Of a stretch of 41,238 bases of DNA, positions 10,901-21,920 are shown in pieces. Numbering within the stretch: the stretch's first letter is position 1; the number at the start of each line of letters is the position of its first letter. The DNA is taken from NCBI GenBank assembly GCA_015501075.1, contig JADNYJ010000293.1, positions 1-41,238 on the forward strand. The letters are read 5' to 3'. The notes below the pieces were generated by a model. That model was not told the DNA's origin. It did no database searches and saw nothing but the letters and a program-made list of their open reading frames with translations. Source of the DNA: Gymnopilus junonius (lineage: Eukaryota; Basidiomycota; Agaricomycetes; Agaricales; Galerinaceae). The position numbers were made by a program, and so were the translations under genes.

Positions 10901-12248
10901 TAACTTTGGATGTCAGGTCTTGGATCTACGATGAAGGATGAAGTGGGGTTGGGGTGGACGTGGACGTGGACAGAGAAATATGTAGTTGTTAGATATGGAG
11001 TCGGAATGTGAGTTGACTTCATCAATCTTTTTTGCGCCTTCGTTGTTTCTTCAATTACTTGCTTTCGAGTATTTTCGTGTTTTCTTTTCTTTTGATTGTA
11101 CGTCATTCATTGTCTTTCTCATCCATTTTGTTTCTTTGTGACATTACCTGTCTTCAGTTACTTGTCGTGCCATTTTAATATCTTTCCGCTTCGCCTTTAT
11201 ACCAACTGTTTTACGTTCTCTTCCGGATCTTTCTTCATTCGGACCTTTTCTTCATATATTTATTTCTTTGGCTTTCCCTGGCGATTGCTTCCATCACTCA
11301 TTTTTATTTATCGCCCTATTTTGCTCCGAATGTGCTCGCTGACTACTTTTTATTTTTTGCTTCAGGTTCTCGTATCGACACTCCGACTCCAACTCTTTCA
11401 ATGTGTGTCTCTCAGACTCTGAGACGTAGGCTATAATATCCTGTCGTCTGACATCAACAGCCGGGCCATACATTCCACCGCTAAAACGCCCATCGCGACA
11501 TATAGGACGCGCCCAAATTCCTCTGGAGGCGCTACCGCAATTCATTCTGAATGCTCAAGTAAGGGACGGTGCGTTTACAACGTGCGAAAAAGAGGCCGTC
11601 TCGATCTGGGTTTTGTTGTACTTAAACACGAGTAGGTCGCAGTAATAATGATGATGGCCATTGCCCCGAAAATTATGAAGCTAATCAATTCTTTGCCTGC
11701 ATTCGGTTATCCCCACCTGGATTGAAAGGGGTCCCAGCTGCGATTGAAGTTATCTCAACTGGAGAACTCTGACCGGCAAGGCACGTTTCTCGTACTTGAT
11801 AAGGGTAAGTCTTTCACCGATATTCAGATGTCAATTACCGGTCCGGAGGTTTTTCAAGTCAACGCATTCTGGCGTTGATCCTTATGTTGTATAGATTATC
11901 ACCAAGTCATTGGATCGAGATCATTGAATCATTGGATCGTACTGTGTATGTACGTATCCGAGTCCTACTTATTTGGGTACACTTCTCTAATTATTCTTCG
12001 ATCATTCATGGGTCAAGTCGTGCTCCAGAACTGTCTCGAGAACTTGAAGAAGCTACGTCGACTATTTACAACTCTTCCGGGGTCTGACTGTGAGTATGAA
12101 CGAGACAGGAACGAGACCGTCTTTGCTGCTAGGCGGTTTGAGAGCGCCAGACGGCCCGGTGGTTTTTGTCATCTGATGGCTTGGACCCTAGTCGCTGGAG
12201 GTCATCCGACTTATATTTAGCGTAACTGAACGCAAATTAAGAAAATTT
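10901..12248. other. Intergenic, upstream of the sugar transporter
   Basis: AT-rich, pyrimidine-rich sequence (11040-11400 on the plus strand) with no supported gene. It probably contains distal promoter sequence for the transporter starting at 12501. Confidence 0.35.
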
Positions 12249-12264
12249 CCCCACACCTCCCCAC
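12249..12264 (+). promoter_or_regulatory. Paired CreA/Mig1-like sites
   Basis: Two CCCCAC hexamers at 12249-12254 and 12259-12264, ten bases apart and so on the same face of the helix, about 240 bp upstream of the transporter start. Their complement GTGGGG fits the SYGGRG consensus of the fungal carbon-catabolite repressor. Closely paired sites are the arrangement usually linked to functional repression. A role here is inferred from the motif and the nature of the gene. Confidence 0.4.
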
Positions 12265-12500
12265 ATCTTTCAACTCCTCCTCTGTTGCTTCATTTCATTA
12301 TGTGCGAGACCCCGGGGCCGATAACAGGCCGATAATGCACCGTTGCCCAAACACAATCTTACCCGATGCCTACATAACCAACTCCTGCTCTTCTCCTGAG
12401 GACGTTCTGGTCTTCTTTCGTTGAGTTTCGTATCCCACTTCATCTTCGTAGTTCCGTCGATTCATTTTAACATCGGCAGGACGGACCACTGCTTGTCGCT

Positions 12501-14642
12501 ATGTCTGTGTCTGTATACGGTATTGAAGAGGAACTCGTCGTCGCCAATAATGACCAAATCGTTCGGAAACTCGATGAGAAGGTCCTCAAGGACGCGGCCA
12601 AGGCTGATGCGGCGGAACACCAAATGACCCTGCGTGAGGCATTCCACATGAATAAGAAGGCCATCTTTTGGAGCATGGCACTTTCTGCTGCGTACGTCGT
12701 CGTATCTTATCACAGCTATCTGACATTGACAAACTCGAAGCTTGATCATGGAGGGTTACGACGTTGTTGTGGTAAGTTCCCGCGAAGTTCAACATGATAC
12801 GCTTGCCTAAATGTCCTTTACCAGATTGGTTCGTATTATGGCCAACGTCAGTCTGTATTCTTTTCATCGGTTGTTATACTGACTGACTCGCCATACAGCC
12901 AACTTCCTTAGGCGTTTCGGCGTTCCAACCACTGCGTCCGAGAACGGCTATGTTATTCCCGCTAAATGGCAATCGGCGCTCAGCAATGGATCATCTGCTG
13001 GAGGAATTCTCGGACTCCTGTGAGCTAATATCCAAATGCTATGGTAACACAATCGCCTTACAGTTCATCGTTGCAGAGTAAATGGATGGGCGGCAGATCG
13101 GTATGGTCCAAAGGTGGTTATGATGACATCCCTTGTTGCCCTGACTGGATTCATCTTCATCATGGTTTTCGCCAACTCGCTAACGATGCTTGTCATTGGC
13201 GAGGTGTTCTGTGGTATTCCTTGGGGAGTATTTCAAACCCTCACAACTGCTTACGCGTCCGAAGTTTGTCCTATCCATTTGCGAGGGTATCTCACGGCGT
13301 ACGTTAATCTCTGCTGGGGTGTTGGGATTCTTTTGTCTTCTGGAGTTGTGAAGGCGACTCTTCCAATCAACAGTGACTGGAGTGAGTTTAAATTTATTTA
13401 TTGGCAAAACTATGGACTGAGAATTAGTCAGGTTGGCGTCTCCCGTTCGTCGTCCAATGGGTTTGGATCATACCTCTCTTCCTAGTTGTCTGGTTTTCGC
13501 CGGAGAGTCCGTGGTGGTTGGTTCGGAAAGGACGACTCGAGGAAGCGGAGGAGAACGTCATGCGCCTCTCCAATACCGATATATTCACTCACGAGGACGC
13601 TAAGAATACGGTATCCATGATGGTGCATACAACTGAGCTGGAGAAACAAGCGTCATCAGGAACGACTTACTTTGACACCTTCAAGAAGAGCGACAGGCGA
13701 CGAACGGAGATTGTTATGATGGTCTTCGCGATGCAGCTGTTATCTGGAGAGAATCTTATCGGACAAGGCGTTCAGTTCTTGCAGACAGCTGGGATTTCGA
13801 CCAACCTTGCGTTCAGTCTGAACATGATCCTTGTGAGTGCTCAAGACTGACGGTCGCTCTCTAACTTATTTCGTGAATTCTAGAACTCCATGTTTATTAT
13901 CGGAACCATAGTCAGTTGGGGATGTAAGTTACGATGCTCTTGAACTACTTTCCTTTATTGATCCCTCACCTAGTACTCACCTTGTTCGGTAGACGAACCC
14001 TCTACATGGCCGGGATGTTTATTATGGCTGTCGTCCTTGCCATCATTGGCGGTCTAGGCTTCGTCAAAACCAACACATCAATCATGGCGATCGGCTCCCT
14101 CCTCATCGCTCTCAACTTAATTTACAACGCTACTCTCGGACCCATTTGCTACACACTCATTGCCGAGGTCTCCTCCACGCGTCTCCGCCAAAAGTCAATC
14201 GTACTTTCTCGTATCGCCTATCAGCTTATGAACATCACTTGCGGAATTATTGTCCCTCGCATGCTTAGTCCTCTTTCGTGGAACTGGGGTCCGAAGTCCG
14301 GTTTATTCTGGGCTGGTTCAGCGGCGCTTTCGACTCTATATTGTTTCCTTAGATTGCCCGAAACGAAGTAAGCATTCAATCTGTTTGATATCGCCAGTCT
14401 TAACCACTGGTGTTTCATCCAGAGGACGTAGCTACGGCGAGTTGGATCTCTTGTTCGAGAATAATATTCCAGCTTGGAGATTCAAAGGAACTAAAGTCGA
14501 CCGTACGTCTCCCTTCTTAATCAGATCCATTTCAAGTCCTGATTTTCTGCGCTTAGAATTTGGTCTGCGCCACCATGTAGGTAATGACGACATCAAAACG
14601 GAAGAGAAGCATAAGCTTCACTATCTTGAAGGAACTTTGTGA
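12501..14642 (+). CDS. MFS sugar transporter, alpha-glucoside (maltose) permease type
   Basis: Ten exons join without a break: 12501-12691, 12741-12771, 12825-12846, 12899-13019, 13077-13381, 13432-13832, 13884-13923, 13974-14367, 14423-14502, 14557-14642, giving 556 aa, normal for a sugar porter. All introns are short GT-AG. Proton-coupled uptake of maltose or related alpha-glucosides at the plasma membrane is the expected role. Motifs: IMEGYDVVVIGSYYGQPNF (about 65-85) in the first membrane span, typical of alpha-glucoside permeases; NGWAADRYGP loop (G..DR.G type); PESPWWLVRKGR after span 6; LFGRRTLYMAG in the second half; and LPETKGRSYGELDLLFE plus PAWRFKGTKVD at the C-terminal end, again the alpha-glucoside subgroup pattern. 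The usual Gln-rich span 7 motif is diverged (IGQGVQFLQTAGIS), so substrate range is uncertain. No lesion was found. The two CCCCAC sites upstream suggest glucose repression. Confidence 0.9.
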
Positions 14643-15078
14643 GAAACTGTATGCGTTGATTTGGGGTTTACTATATGATGGTATGGTATTATGTACTTGG
14701 TACAGTGTATCTCAATCCGGCTTTATTTTTATTTGAGCCTGTATCACCGAAGAGACCCTAGATTACCGGACTTTGGGATCCTTACTCGCGTTAGACGACT
14801 TCCAGGAACCTTCACATGCTCCACTTTCATGCTCCAAAAATGTCGTCCGCTGGCTATGTTCCAATCAAATGCAGCAATCCGGAATTACTAACGGCAACTC
14901 TCGGTAATTCTAGCTATGAAGAACCATCGATCATTCTTTTAGGGTGCCGTTTCGTGAAAATATCATTCGTGGACTCCATTCCCTACCAGCGTCAGCTTTC
15001 AAGCAAAATACAAGTAGCCGTTTTATCAGACAATACTAGTGAAGTTCCCTTCTCTCTCCCCTCGTCCATCTCAGCCGC
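14643..15078. other. Convergent intergenic region
   Basis: About 430 bp between the ends of the transporter (+) and the first cysteine-rich peptide gene (-). It must contain both 3' ends. No gene or hairpin terminator was seen. Confidence 0.4.
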
Positions 15079-15333
15079 TTACTAAAGACGATCTTTAAGT
15101 TTTCCGAGATCGAAACTTATTGATAATACGCGACTTACTGGGCACTGGAACGGCGGAGGCCTGCAGATGGCGGGATGGCAGGTGTCACCCAGGCAAAATG
15201 CCGTCTCGCACAAAATTTCTGATTCAGAGGTGCAGATACTGGGACAATCCGCGTCAGTTGTGCATGACGTTGCAGCGACTCGAGTAGAAGCAAGGATTGC
15301 TCCCAATGTGGCTATGAAAGATGCGAGTCTCAT
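15079..15333 (-). CDS. Small secreted eight-cysteine peptide, copy A
   Basis: Minus-strand ATG at 15333; exon 15139-15333 encodes exactly 65 aa, then a 57-nt intron (15082-15138, GTAAGT...TTTAG) after which the only coding bases are the stop TAA (15079-15081). Residues 1-21 (MRLASFIATLGAILASTRVA + A) form a signal peptide. The mature part, about 44 aa, has eight cysteines spaced C-x5-C-x3-C-x7-C-x4-C-x4-C-x4-C-x6-C, starting CTTDADCPS and ending with Cys-Pro. An even cysteine number suggests four disulphides and an extracellular role. I do not recognise a named family; the C..DADCP start only loosely resembles other short knotted secreted peptides. If the intron is kept, the frame runs on 18 residues and stops at the acceptor TAG. 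First of three tandem paralogues. Confidence 0.75.
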
Positions 15334-15441
15334 AATTGATAACTCTAGCTCGAGGATGTTTGGTTGTGGACAGTAGAAACGACTTGTGCAAGTATGGAAG
15401 AACGGGCTGCTCTGATTCTTGTTGATAAGGCGCGGCCTATT

Positions 15442-15450
15442 CTTATACTC
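15442..15450 (-). promoter_or_regulatory. TATA box of peptide copy A
   Basis: Minus-strand GAGTATAAG, 109 bp upstream of the copy A start. The same nonamer sits 110 and 103 bp upstream of the starts of copies B and C. Confidence 0.6.
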
Positions 15451-15857
15451 CTGCAGTTTATTTGACTCTGTTGCGACTCCAATCTCACGTCCTTCGAGTA
15501 TTTTGGTTCATATTAAAGCGAAACTTAAACCATAACTTGGGATCTGTGTGACATTTATGTTCTAGAAATGCTTCGATTTCTCTTCACTGCGCTATCCTGT
15601 GGGATTATTTTGTAACCTTGACATTTGAGTGCTTCAAATTTGACCCTTCGTGATTGACGTACCTGTCGGTGTCAGGACGCATACAATAATATACCAGTCT
15701 ACATTCTAGCTACGTGTTAAGATATATTCCCGGAGCGGGCAACGCGTCTAGATGACTGAAAAACGGCACAAAATAAATGTATTTATCCGTTACTATTAGC
15801 ACTAATGAGCGAAGGAGGTTTTTCTCAACTGCCATGTTCCCCGTCCACGTGAATCAC

Positions 15858-16110
15858 TCACTAAAAATCATCTCTTAGTTCTTTTGGATCGAAAGTAAGT
15901 AAGTAGGAAACTTACAGGGCACCGGAAGGGTAGAGGTGCGCAAATGGCTGCATGGCATTTGTCACCGACACAAAATGCCGCTTCGCATAACGTCTCGGAT
16001 TCAGAGCCGCACATACTAGGACAATCGGCATCAGTCGTGCATGTTATTGCAGCGACTCGAGTGGAAGCAATTATGACTCCAAGAGCGATTATGAAAGAGG
16101 CGAGATTCAT
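15858..16110 (-). CDS. Small secreted eight-cysteine peptide, copy B
   Basis: Minus-strand ATG at 16110; exon 15916-16110 encodes 65 aa, followed by a 55-nt intron (15861-15915) and then only the stop TGA (15858-15860). The signal peptide (MNLASFIIALGVIIASTRVA) closely matches copy A; the mature part has the same cysteine spacing, with CTTDADCPSMC at the start and PFRCP at the end. The intron length is not a multiple of three, so retention gives an 80-aa form that stops inside the intron with a basic tail (FRSKRTKR). Start 777 bp from copy A, same strand, each with its own TATA box, so the copies are separate transcription units produced by tandem duplication. Function unknown; secreted effector, antimicrobial or developmental roles are all possible. 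Confidence 0.75.
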
Positions 16111-16219
16111 GATTTATCTCGAACTTGAGGATGTGGCTATGAAAAAAGGCTAGTGCAAGGTATTGTCGAACTTTGGGCCGTGTCGATTTCTAAAGTTCTA
16201 CAGCAATATATTCCCTCTC

Positions 16220-16228
16220 CTTATACTC
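16220..16228 (-). promoter_or_regulatory. TATA box of peptide copy B
   Basis: Minus-strand GAGTATAAG, 110 bp upstream of the copy B start, identical to the box of copy A. Confidence 0.6.
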
Positions 16229-16602
16229 CTTCCATCCGCCTGACTAACTCGAATAGTGGATTCAGATCAAGTGATATCGTTATTTCAAACAAATCCTTAT
16301 TTCATTTCTCCACGGTCGCCCTGTGGGACTGATTGTTCTTCACATTTCCTAATAGATCGGTCCTTTGAATTGGATTACTCGTTGTCGATGTACCTGCCGA
16401 TGCCATTTATTAAAGGTGAGAAACATCCGGAAATACAAGCCTCGAGACTCATTTCATTTTTCCTAAGGAAGACGGTACGTAAATAACGGAGACTTAAACT
16501 TCATCCAAAGAAGAAGGCGATCGCAATGGAACCGATGAATAACTAACCGCCTGCCCTCCTTGACCACCAGATTTCTCAGGTCCATCTAATTACTAACCCC
16601 GC

Positions 16603-16854
16603 TCACTAAAAGGTGATCTCAGCTCTTCGAGATCGGAAGTTCATAAAAATAATACTTACAGGGCATACAGCGGGTGGAGCTCTGCAGATGGCCGCACGAC
16701 AAACACCATTTAGACAAAATGCCGTCTCGCACAAACTCTCGTTTGAAACGGGGCATTTACTAGGACAGTCTGCATCGGTCGTACATGCAGCTGCAACGAC
16801 CTGAGCGGAGGCGATTATGGCTCCTAATGCGGCAACGAAATGGGCTAGTTTCAT
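16603..16854 (-). CDS. Small secreted eight-cysteine peptide, copy C
   Basis: Minus-strand ATG at 16854; exon 16660-16854 encodes 65 aa, then a 54-nt intron (16606-16659) and the stop TGA alone in exon 2 (16603-16605). Signal peptide MKLAHFVAALGAIIASAQVV, then CTTDADCPSKC and the same spacing of eight cysteines. Between cysteines 3 and 4 it has PVSNESL, where A and B have TSESEIL and GSESETL, so this loop and the last one (APPAV versus PPPFQ) are the most variable. Intron retention would add 17 residues ending at the acceptor TAG. Copy C is the furthest upstream on the minus strand. Confidence 0.75.
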
Positions 16855-16956
16855 GATTGGTATAAGTCAACTCGAGGATGTGTTTGTGTATGGAAGATTG
16901 CTCGAACTATTGACGAAGAGGTCCTTGTGAGTCCTGTTCTGAAAGGACAGACTCCT

Positions 16957-16965
16957 CTTATACTC
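16957..16965 (-). promoter_or_regulatory. TATA box of peptide copy C
   Basis: Minus-strand GAGTATAAG, 103 bp upstream of the copy C start. Confidence 0.6.
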
Positions 16966-17340
16966 TTTCGGACCCTCTTATTTTTTTTTCTACACAAGTT
17001 TTACGTCTATGCCAAGCTCTCGTTACAGGCGTAACTTCGCTTGAAGTATGGGTGAAGATTCATATCGCTGCTTGGGCGCTGCTGTCTTCAAATGAAAGCG
17101 CTTGAGGACGACGACATCTTCCTGGCATTCTGGTACCCTTCTCCTCGGTTTCGACTGTTATCATGAGAAATATCAGACCTGTTGACGTTTTGATATTCAA
17201 ATTCGAAAGGCTTTACATGTGGAAAGTCCAAAACTTTCACCAATCCCAGTCGGGAGTAGAGAGGCTAGTGTTGTCGTTTACATTTCCTTCTTGGCATGGC
17301 TCCAACTACATACTCGTTGTTGACGTACCTACCGATGTCA

Positions 17341-18986
17341 ACTCATTTAGAGCGGCGAGGAACGTTTGTTAAGTAGAGAAAAACGTCGAGTGTCGCATTT
17401 CTTATTAGGTGGAATCGTTAAACAGATCTCTTCGACGAACACCGATTCTGATCATGATACCGTAGGGCGATACCTCTGGGCCGGGAACACGAATAACTGA
17501 AGTTACTTTCCGGCATCCTAGTACTACAGAAGCTTACTGGTATACTTCGAACAAGCTCATGTCGGAGAAATGACAGGGGAACCGTGCGAAGTTTTTGATA
17601 TTCAATAACTCAACCTTTTGTTTTGGAAGGACGAAAGACAAAGGCCGAAGGAGTTTAACTGTCCCATTCAGGCACAAGCGGACGACATGAGAATCTTTAC
17701 CTCGAAAACTTTATATTTCTATTCCTGTCCCACTTTTCCATTGACAGTGGATGGGTCTATTGAGTTATTTCTGTAAACAGTGGGCGCGACGTATGAGTCA
17801 TGACAGAGAGGGCTGGAGTAAGTATATGTAGGGGTGAGATTCGGAAGCGTCCACGGTCGTCTCAGGTACTCTACTCAACCATTCAATTCAAATTCAAATC
17901 ACCCGCACAGGAGAAGTAATGTCAAATCTCGATCTCGGATGTACTGTACGGACCCATTGAAGTACCTGGGAAGGTCCTAGATAATTAGCGTACGAAATTC
18001 CTGCCCCGCTTTCCCAACCATATCAATCAATGATCTTTATTCAAGTTCCAATCGGTAATCTACACCGAATGGAATAGGAGCATCATGTAGAGTACATACG
18101 TATATAGAGTATGTACATAAAAGAAAGAAGTGAGCGAGAACCTAAAGCCCGCATTAAACTACTTTATTTCTATACACAGTATATACTAGAGCATACCATA
18201 CTCTACTCTACACAACAAAGAATACATTTGAAATGGATGCGGATTGTAGGAAGAGGGAACGTGCAAAGTGTACATGCACACTGCAAGGGATTCCAGATCG
18301 TAAAAACCCAACTAAAATCCTCCTAACTCTGCGTGCGAATGTGACGCGCTCAAGCAGGCTCTCAACGTACAACTGATCAGCTAGCTGACACAGTCTCGGA
18401 GAAGCGCGAGCAGAAAAAGATCCATCACAAAACAAGCACGGTGCGCTTATAGAGGAGGTGCGAGGCAAGGCGAAGAGAGGAATGGACTGGGATGGGTGGT
18501 CATATCGTGAAAGGGTAAAAGGTGCGTCAAGCTGTAAAAGTCGTCGAGACCGTAATGGCGTAATGAGCGCGGCAGGTTGGCGTAAGCTTCCATGTGAGTG
18601 ACATAGGCTGATAGTAGCTGGGAAATGGTAGGTGTAGTTTTTTTGTTGTTGGGCGTTGTTGGCGTTGTGAGTATTATTTTTGATGCAGGGGCTCTCGGAA
18701 TGACTCGACTCGAACTCAATGAAGAGGAGGAGCAGAGAGCGGTGGATGAGACTGAGAGATAAACAAACCAATAGAGAGCAAAGTGATCAAAAGCAAAGAA
18801 GAATAACGTGCAATGTAAAAGCGATGCAATAGAAGCAGGAGCGGATTTAAAGAAATCGCGTCGCAGGGGTTGCTGAAAATTGAACGACAATCAAGGAAAG
18901 CGGCGACGACTCGAGAAGCACCCTTATGCATCCCCGTCTCGACTCCATTCAAGGAGGAGAACGGATGAATAAGACTTCGAATCTAG
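17341..18986. other. Intergenic, no supported gene
   Basis: About 1.6 kb. Contains a short inverted repeat near 18092-18116 (GTACATA/TATGTAC arms, 11-nt loop). On the minus strand a Ser/Pro-rich open frame (18447-18890) includes a protein-like patch (LPRSLRHYGLDDFYSL) that could be a 3' exon or 3' UTR of the next gene. I could not connect it by a convincing splice. Confidence 0.3.
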
Positions 18987-19168
18987 TCAGACTTTCCTAT
19001 CCGATCCGCTTACAAGAGCGCGGATAGAAAGGTTCAAGGTTTGAAGAGGAAGTGAGAAGCAAGTAAGAGTAAGGGAAAGCAAAACGGCGGAATGGCAAGT
19101 GGAGACCGTAAGTTGTGCTGGAGGAGAAAGGCGGAGGATCCTGTAAGATAAGAAGTAAACATAATCAA

Positions 19169-21920
19169 TCACAACGCCAACACTGCAACAAAAAAAAAAA
19201 CCCCCCACCACGTCGACTCATTCAAATTCAATAGTCCCAACCCAGCATACCAATCCGCAACCGAATCCGAATCAAACTCCTCCTCCACCTCCTCCACCAT
19301 ACCTTCATAATACCCATCCACACCCTCCCCACCTCCAGCAGCAGCGACCCACGCACACGATCTCAACCCACTCATCCTGCCCCTCCCCGACTGCCGCGCG
19401 CCATGCCCATGCCCACCCCCGCCGTTACCACCACCACCACCGCTAAAGCTGGAATGGTCATGGACGACCGAGAACAGCTTCGCGCCGGGCGACTGCTGCT
19501 TCCGCATCTTGATGAGCGCGATCATATAAGACGCGCTGGGCATGGTGCGGTTGGCGGAGGTGCTGGGAATAGGCGAGAGAGGCGGCGGGGAGGAGCGGAT
19601 GGGACGGTCTTTACCCGCCTCTGAACGTGATGGGCATTGAACTTGAGGGTGGGATGGAGATGGAGATGGAGACGGAAGGTGAGAGTGAGAGTGAGATAGG
19701 GGACGCGACGAGGGTGAAGACACAATAGGAACGCGTGGCGGGACCGCATGCCTCGAACGTTCAGCCAGAATAATCTCATCGCCGAATTGCTGCTGCTCTT
19801 CCCGCTGCTGCCCCTCCGCCTGGTGTTCCTCCTCATTCTTCTCCTCTTCCCCCTCCTCCTCCTCCTCCTCTGGGAACCGAACAACGAGCTCGTCCTCCGA
19901 CACACCCTGCGCTTTCAAAAAAACCCTCAGCCGAATAGCCAGCAGAGCATCCTGGACGTCATAAGCCCTCGCAGCCCGCTCAGCAGGCGTTTTGGAGGAC
20001 GACTTGCGCTGCATACGGGGTGCTGACAGTCTGAATTGGGGGAGAGGGTGCGGGCGGGGACGGGTTCCACCAAAGATCGGGTGATCATCGTCATCATCCT
20101 CCTCGTCCTCATCCTCTTCGATCAAAGGGAATCGGCCAAAGTGGATCTCGGAGGCACGACCCGGGCTGGTGCTGGGTGAGATGAACTGAGAGGTGCGTTG
20201 GAGGTGCTGCTGTTGCTTCTTGAGAGATTCGAGGCGGTGACGACGCTCGACGCCGTACATGATGGTGTGATAGAGGAAGAGCAGCGTCTTCACCTCTGAG
20301 GAAGAGGCACGTGGGCGACGCGCTTGGGGTTGGGCGACTACGATTGGCGTGGGCGAGACGATTGCGATGCGAGAAGACTTGAGTGGAGAAGAAGAAGAGG
20401 AAGGGGTTGAGAGAGGGTTTGCAGACTTTGGGTTGGATGGTTCCAAGGAAGGTGAGTAGGGAGGCGGAGGGGAAGAGTATGGGGGCGGTTGGAAGGAGGG
20501 ATCTTCCTTCTTCAGCTGGCGAATGGCGTCTTGCAGCTGTGTCTGTGTGAGATGGGTGGGGTAGGCGACGACGGACGTGGCGGGAGTTGGGAGACGGTGC
20601 GGGCTTGGGATGTTGTGGACAGGCGAGTGGAGTTGTTCTTGGTGGGCGAGGTGCGTACGGTGGAGCGCACGGACGTTGAGATGGATACAGAGGTATTGAC
20701 GGTACCTTTCCTCATGCGCCGCGCCGCGCCTCCAGCAGAGGAAGAAGAGTGAAGGTGGACATCAGGGCTGCTTGAACGAAGAAGAACATGGGGAGTCGAA
20801 AGCGTGGAAGAAGATGAAAAGTTATGAGACGAAGAATGATCTTGAGAAGAAGAAGAAGATGCTGATGGAAAGGGAATAACATTGATTTCGCTCCTCTTCA
20901 AATGAATACGTTTCTTGCTCTTGGACCGCCGCAGAGACGGGGCATGCACGGCTGCAGACCCATGAGCAGAATCACCACCAACGTGGACTTGAACCGGAAC
21001 GGTAATGACAGACGAGAAATCAACTTGAAGCTCTACTTGCATAGTACTCAGATTCAGCTCTGCGTTTTTGACTTTAACAGAGCTCTTGGTGGCGGGTTGC
21101 GAATGGAACTTTGGTGCGGCAGAAACATGCGCCAACGACAGTGTACACGTGGGGGGTGACTTTCGGCGTAGGATGGTCGCTGTTGTCGGTGAATAATAGG
21201 GCATCGAAAGTGGGGAACAATCCGCAGTGAGCGTGGTGGGTGCTCGAACCGGGGGTACAATAGAGAGATTCTGGGAGCCGGAGTGGATCAACCAACGACA
21301 GGAGGCCCGTGTGAGGTGGCAGTGGTGAAGAGTGTAATGCTTCCTCTTTCTACGGCGAAACCCTGTGGAATGGAATACACAATCCTTAGCAGACTTCAAG
21401 TCCGTCCAAATGAACTCTGTCGAAACGGCGTCAGCATCAGATAAGCCATGCGTTGCGGTGTAGACGACATTGAAACCGACATACCGTGATGACGTAGCGG
21501 AAGAAGAGAACTCTAAGTCGTGAATGTCGTGACAAGAAGAGGGGGAAAGGGGAAGAGAACCCGGGAAAAGAGACTTGAGGGGAAGGGAAGGGAGGGAGGA
21601 GGAAGGGGACGAAGGCAGAGGGAGGGAAAACAAAGAAAAGATACGCCCAGGATATGACACCCTCGCTTCACGGCCTCGTGTTGGTCCAGTTGATCGTGTT
21701 CGCCTAGCCATCCGTTGATTCCGTTATGTGGATCAGACTTTCCCAGACCGTAAAAGCCTCCAATCCCGGTCGTCCCTTTTGCCTCCGAGGCCCTCCCGAA
21801 TTCCGGTGTCGTTCAGATACGCTACCGACCTGTCAGTCCACTAGATTCGATGTCCTCTGTCGTGCTCTGGGTTCCGATATCGCGAGATAAATCAGGATAA
21901 TTCCCTTGTGTGGACGACAT
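19169..21920 (-). CDS. Large Ser/Pro-rich hypothetical protein with PPxY motifs
   Basis: Proposed minus-strand model: ATG at 21920 (MSSTQGNYPDLSRDIGTQ), exon 21830-21920; intron to 21703; exon 21645-21703 (EHDQLDQHEAVKRGCHILG); exon 21485-21512; then from 21416 an exon beginning EFIWTDLKSAKDCVF that stays open to 20596. A 53-nt intron (20543-20595) in phase 0 joins it to TQLQDAIRQLKKEDPSF, followed by two PPPY motifs near 20480 and a second long frame to 19169. Visible parts: a beta-like segment (MQVELQVDFSSVITVPVQV), basic clusters (RRSKSKKR), a helical stretch (VKTLLFLYHTIMYGVERRHR), an acidic run, another helix (YDVQDALLAIRLRVFLKAQG), a Glu/Gln tract and a Gly-rich patch. PPxY motifs usually bind WW domains of Rsp5-type ubiquitin ligases. 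The donor of the 53-nt intron (GTCTCC) is weak and the C-terminus beside a homopolymer run near 19190 is uncertain. No named family recognised. Confidence 0.5.

Larger units (their letters stand above)
15654..17340 (-). repeat. Upstream 21-bp block shared by the three peptide genes
   Basis: On the plus strand a block of the form TTGACGTACCTRYCGRTGTC occurs at 15654-15674, 16385-16405 and 17320-17340, that is 321, 275 and 466 bp upstream of the starts of copies A, B and C. Differences are mostly transitions. It shows that the tandem duplication unit included at least 0.3-0.5 kb of upstream DNA. It could also be a regulatory element, since the TGACGT core resembles a bZIP half-site. Confidence 0.5.

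Noticed and set aside
18208..18771. 187-codon minus-strand open frame
   Set aside because: No recognisable domain, overlaps another frame of similar quality, and no splice ties it to the gene at 19169.
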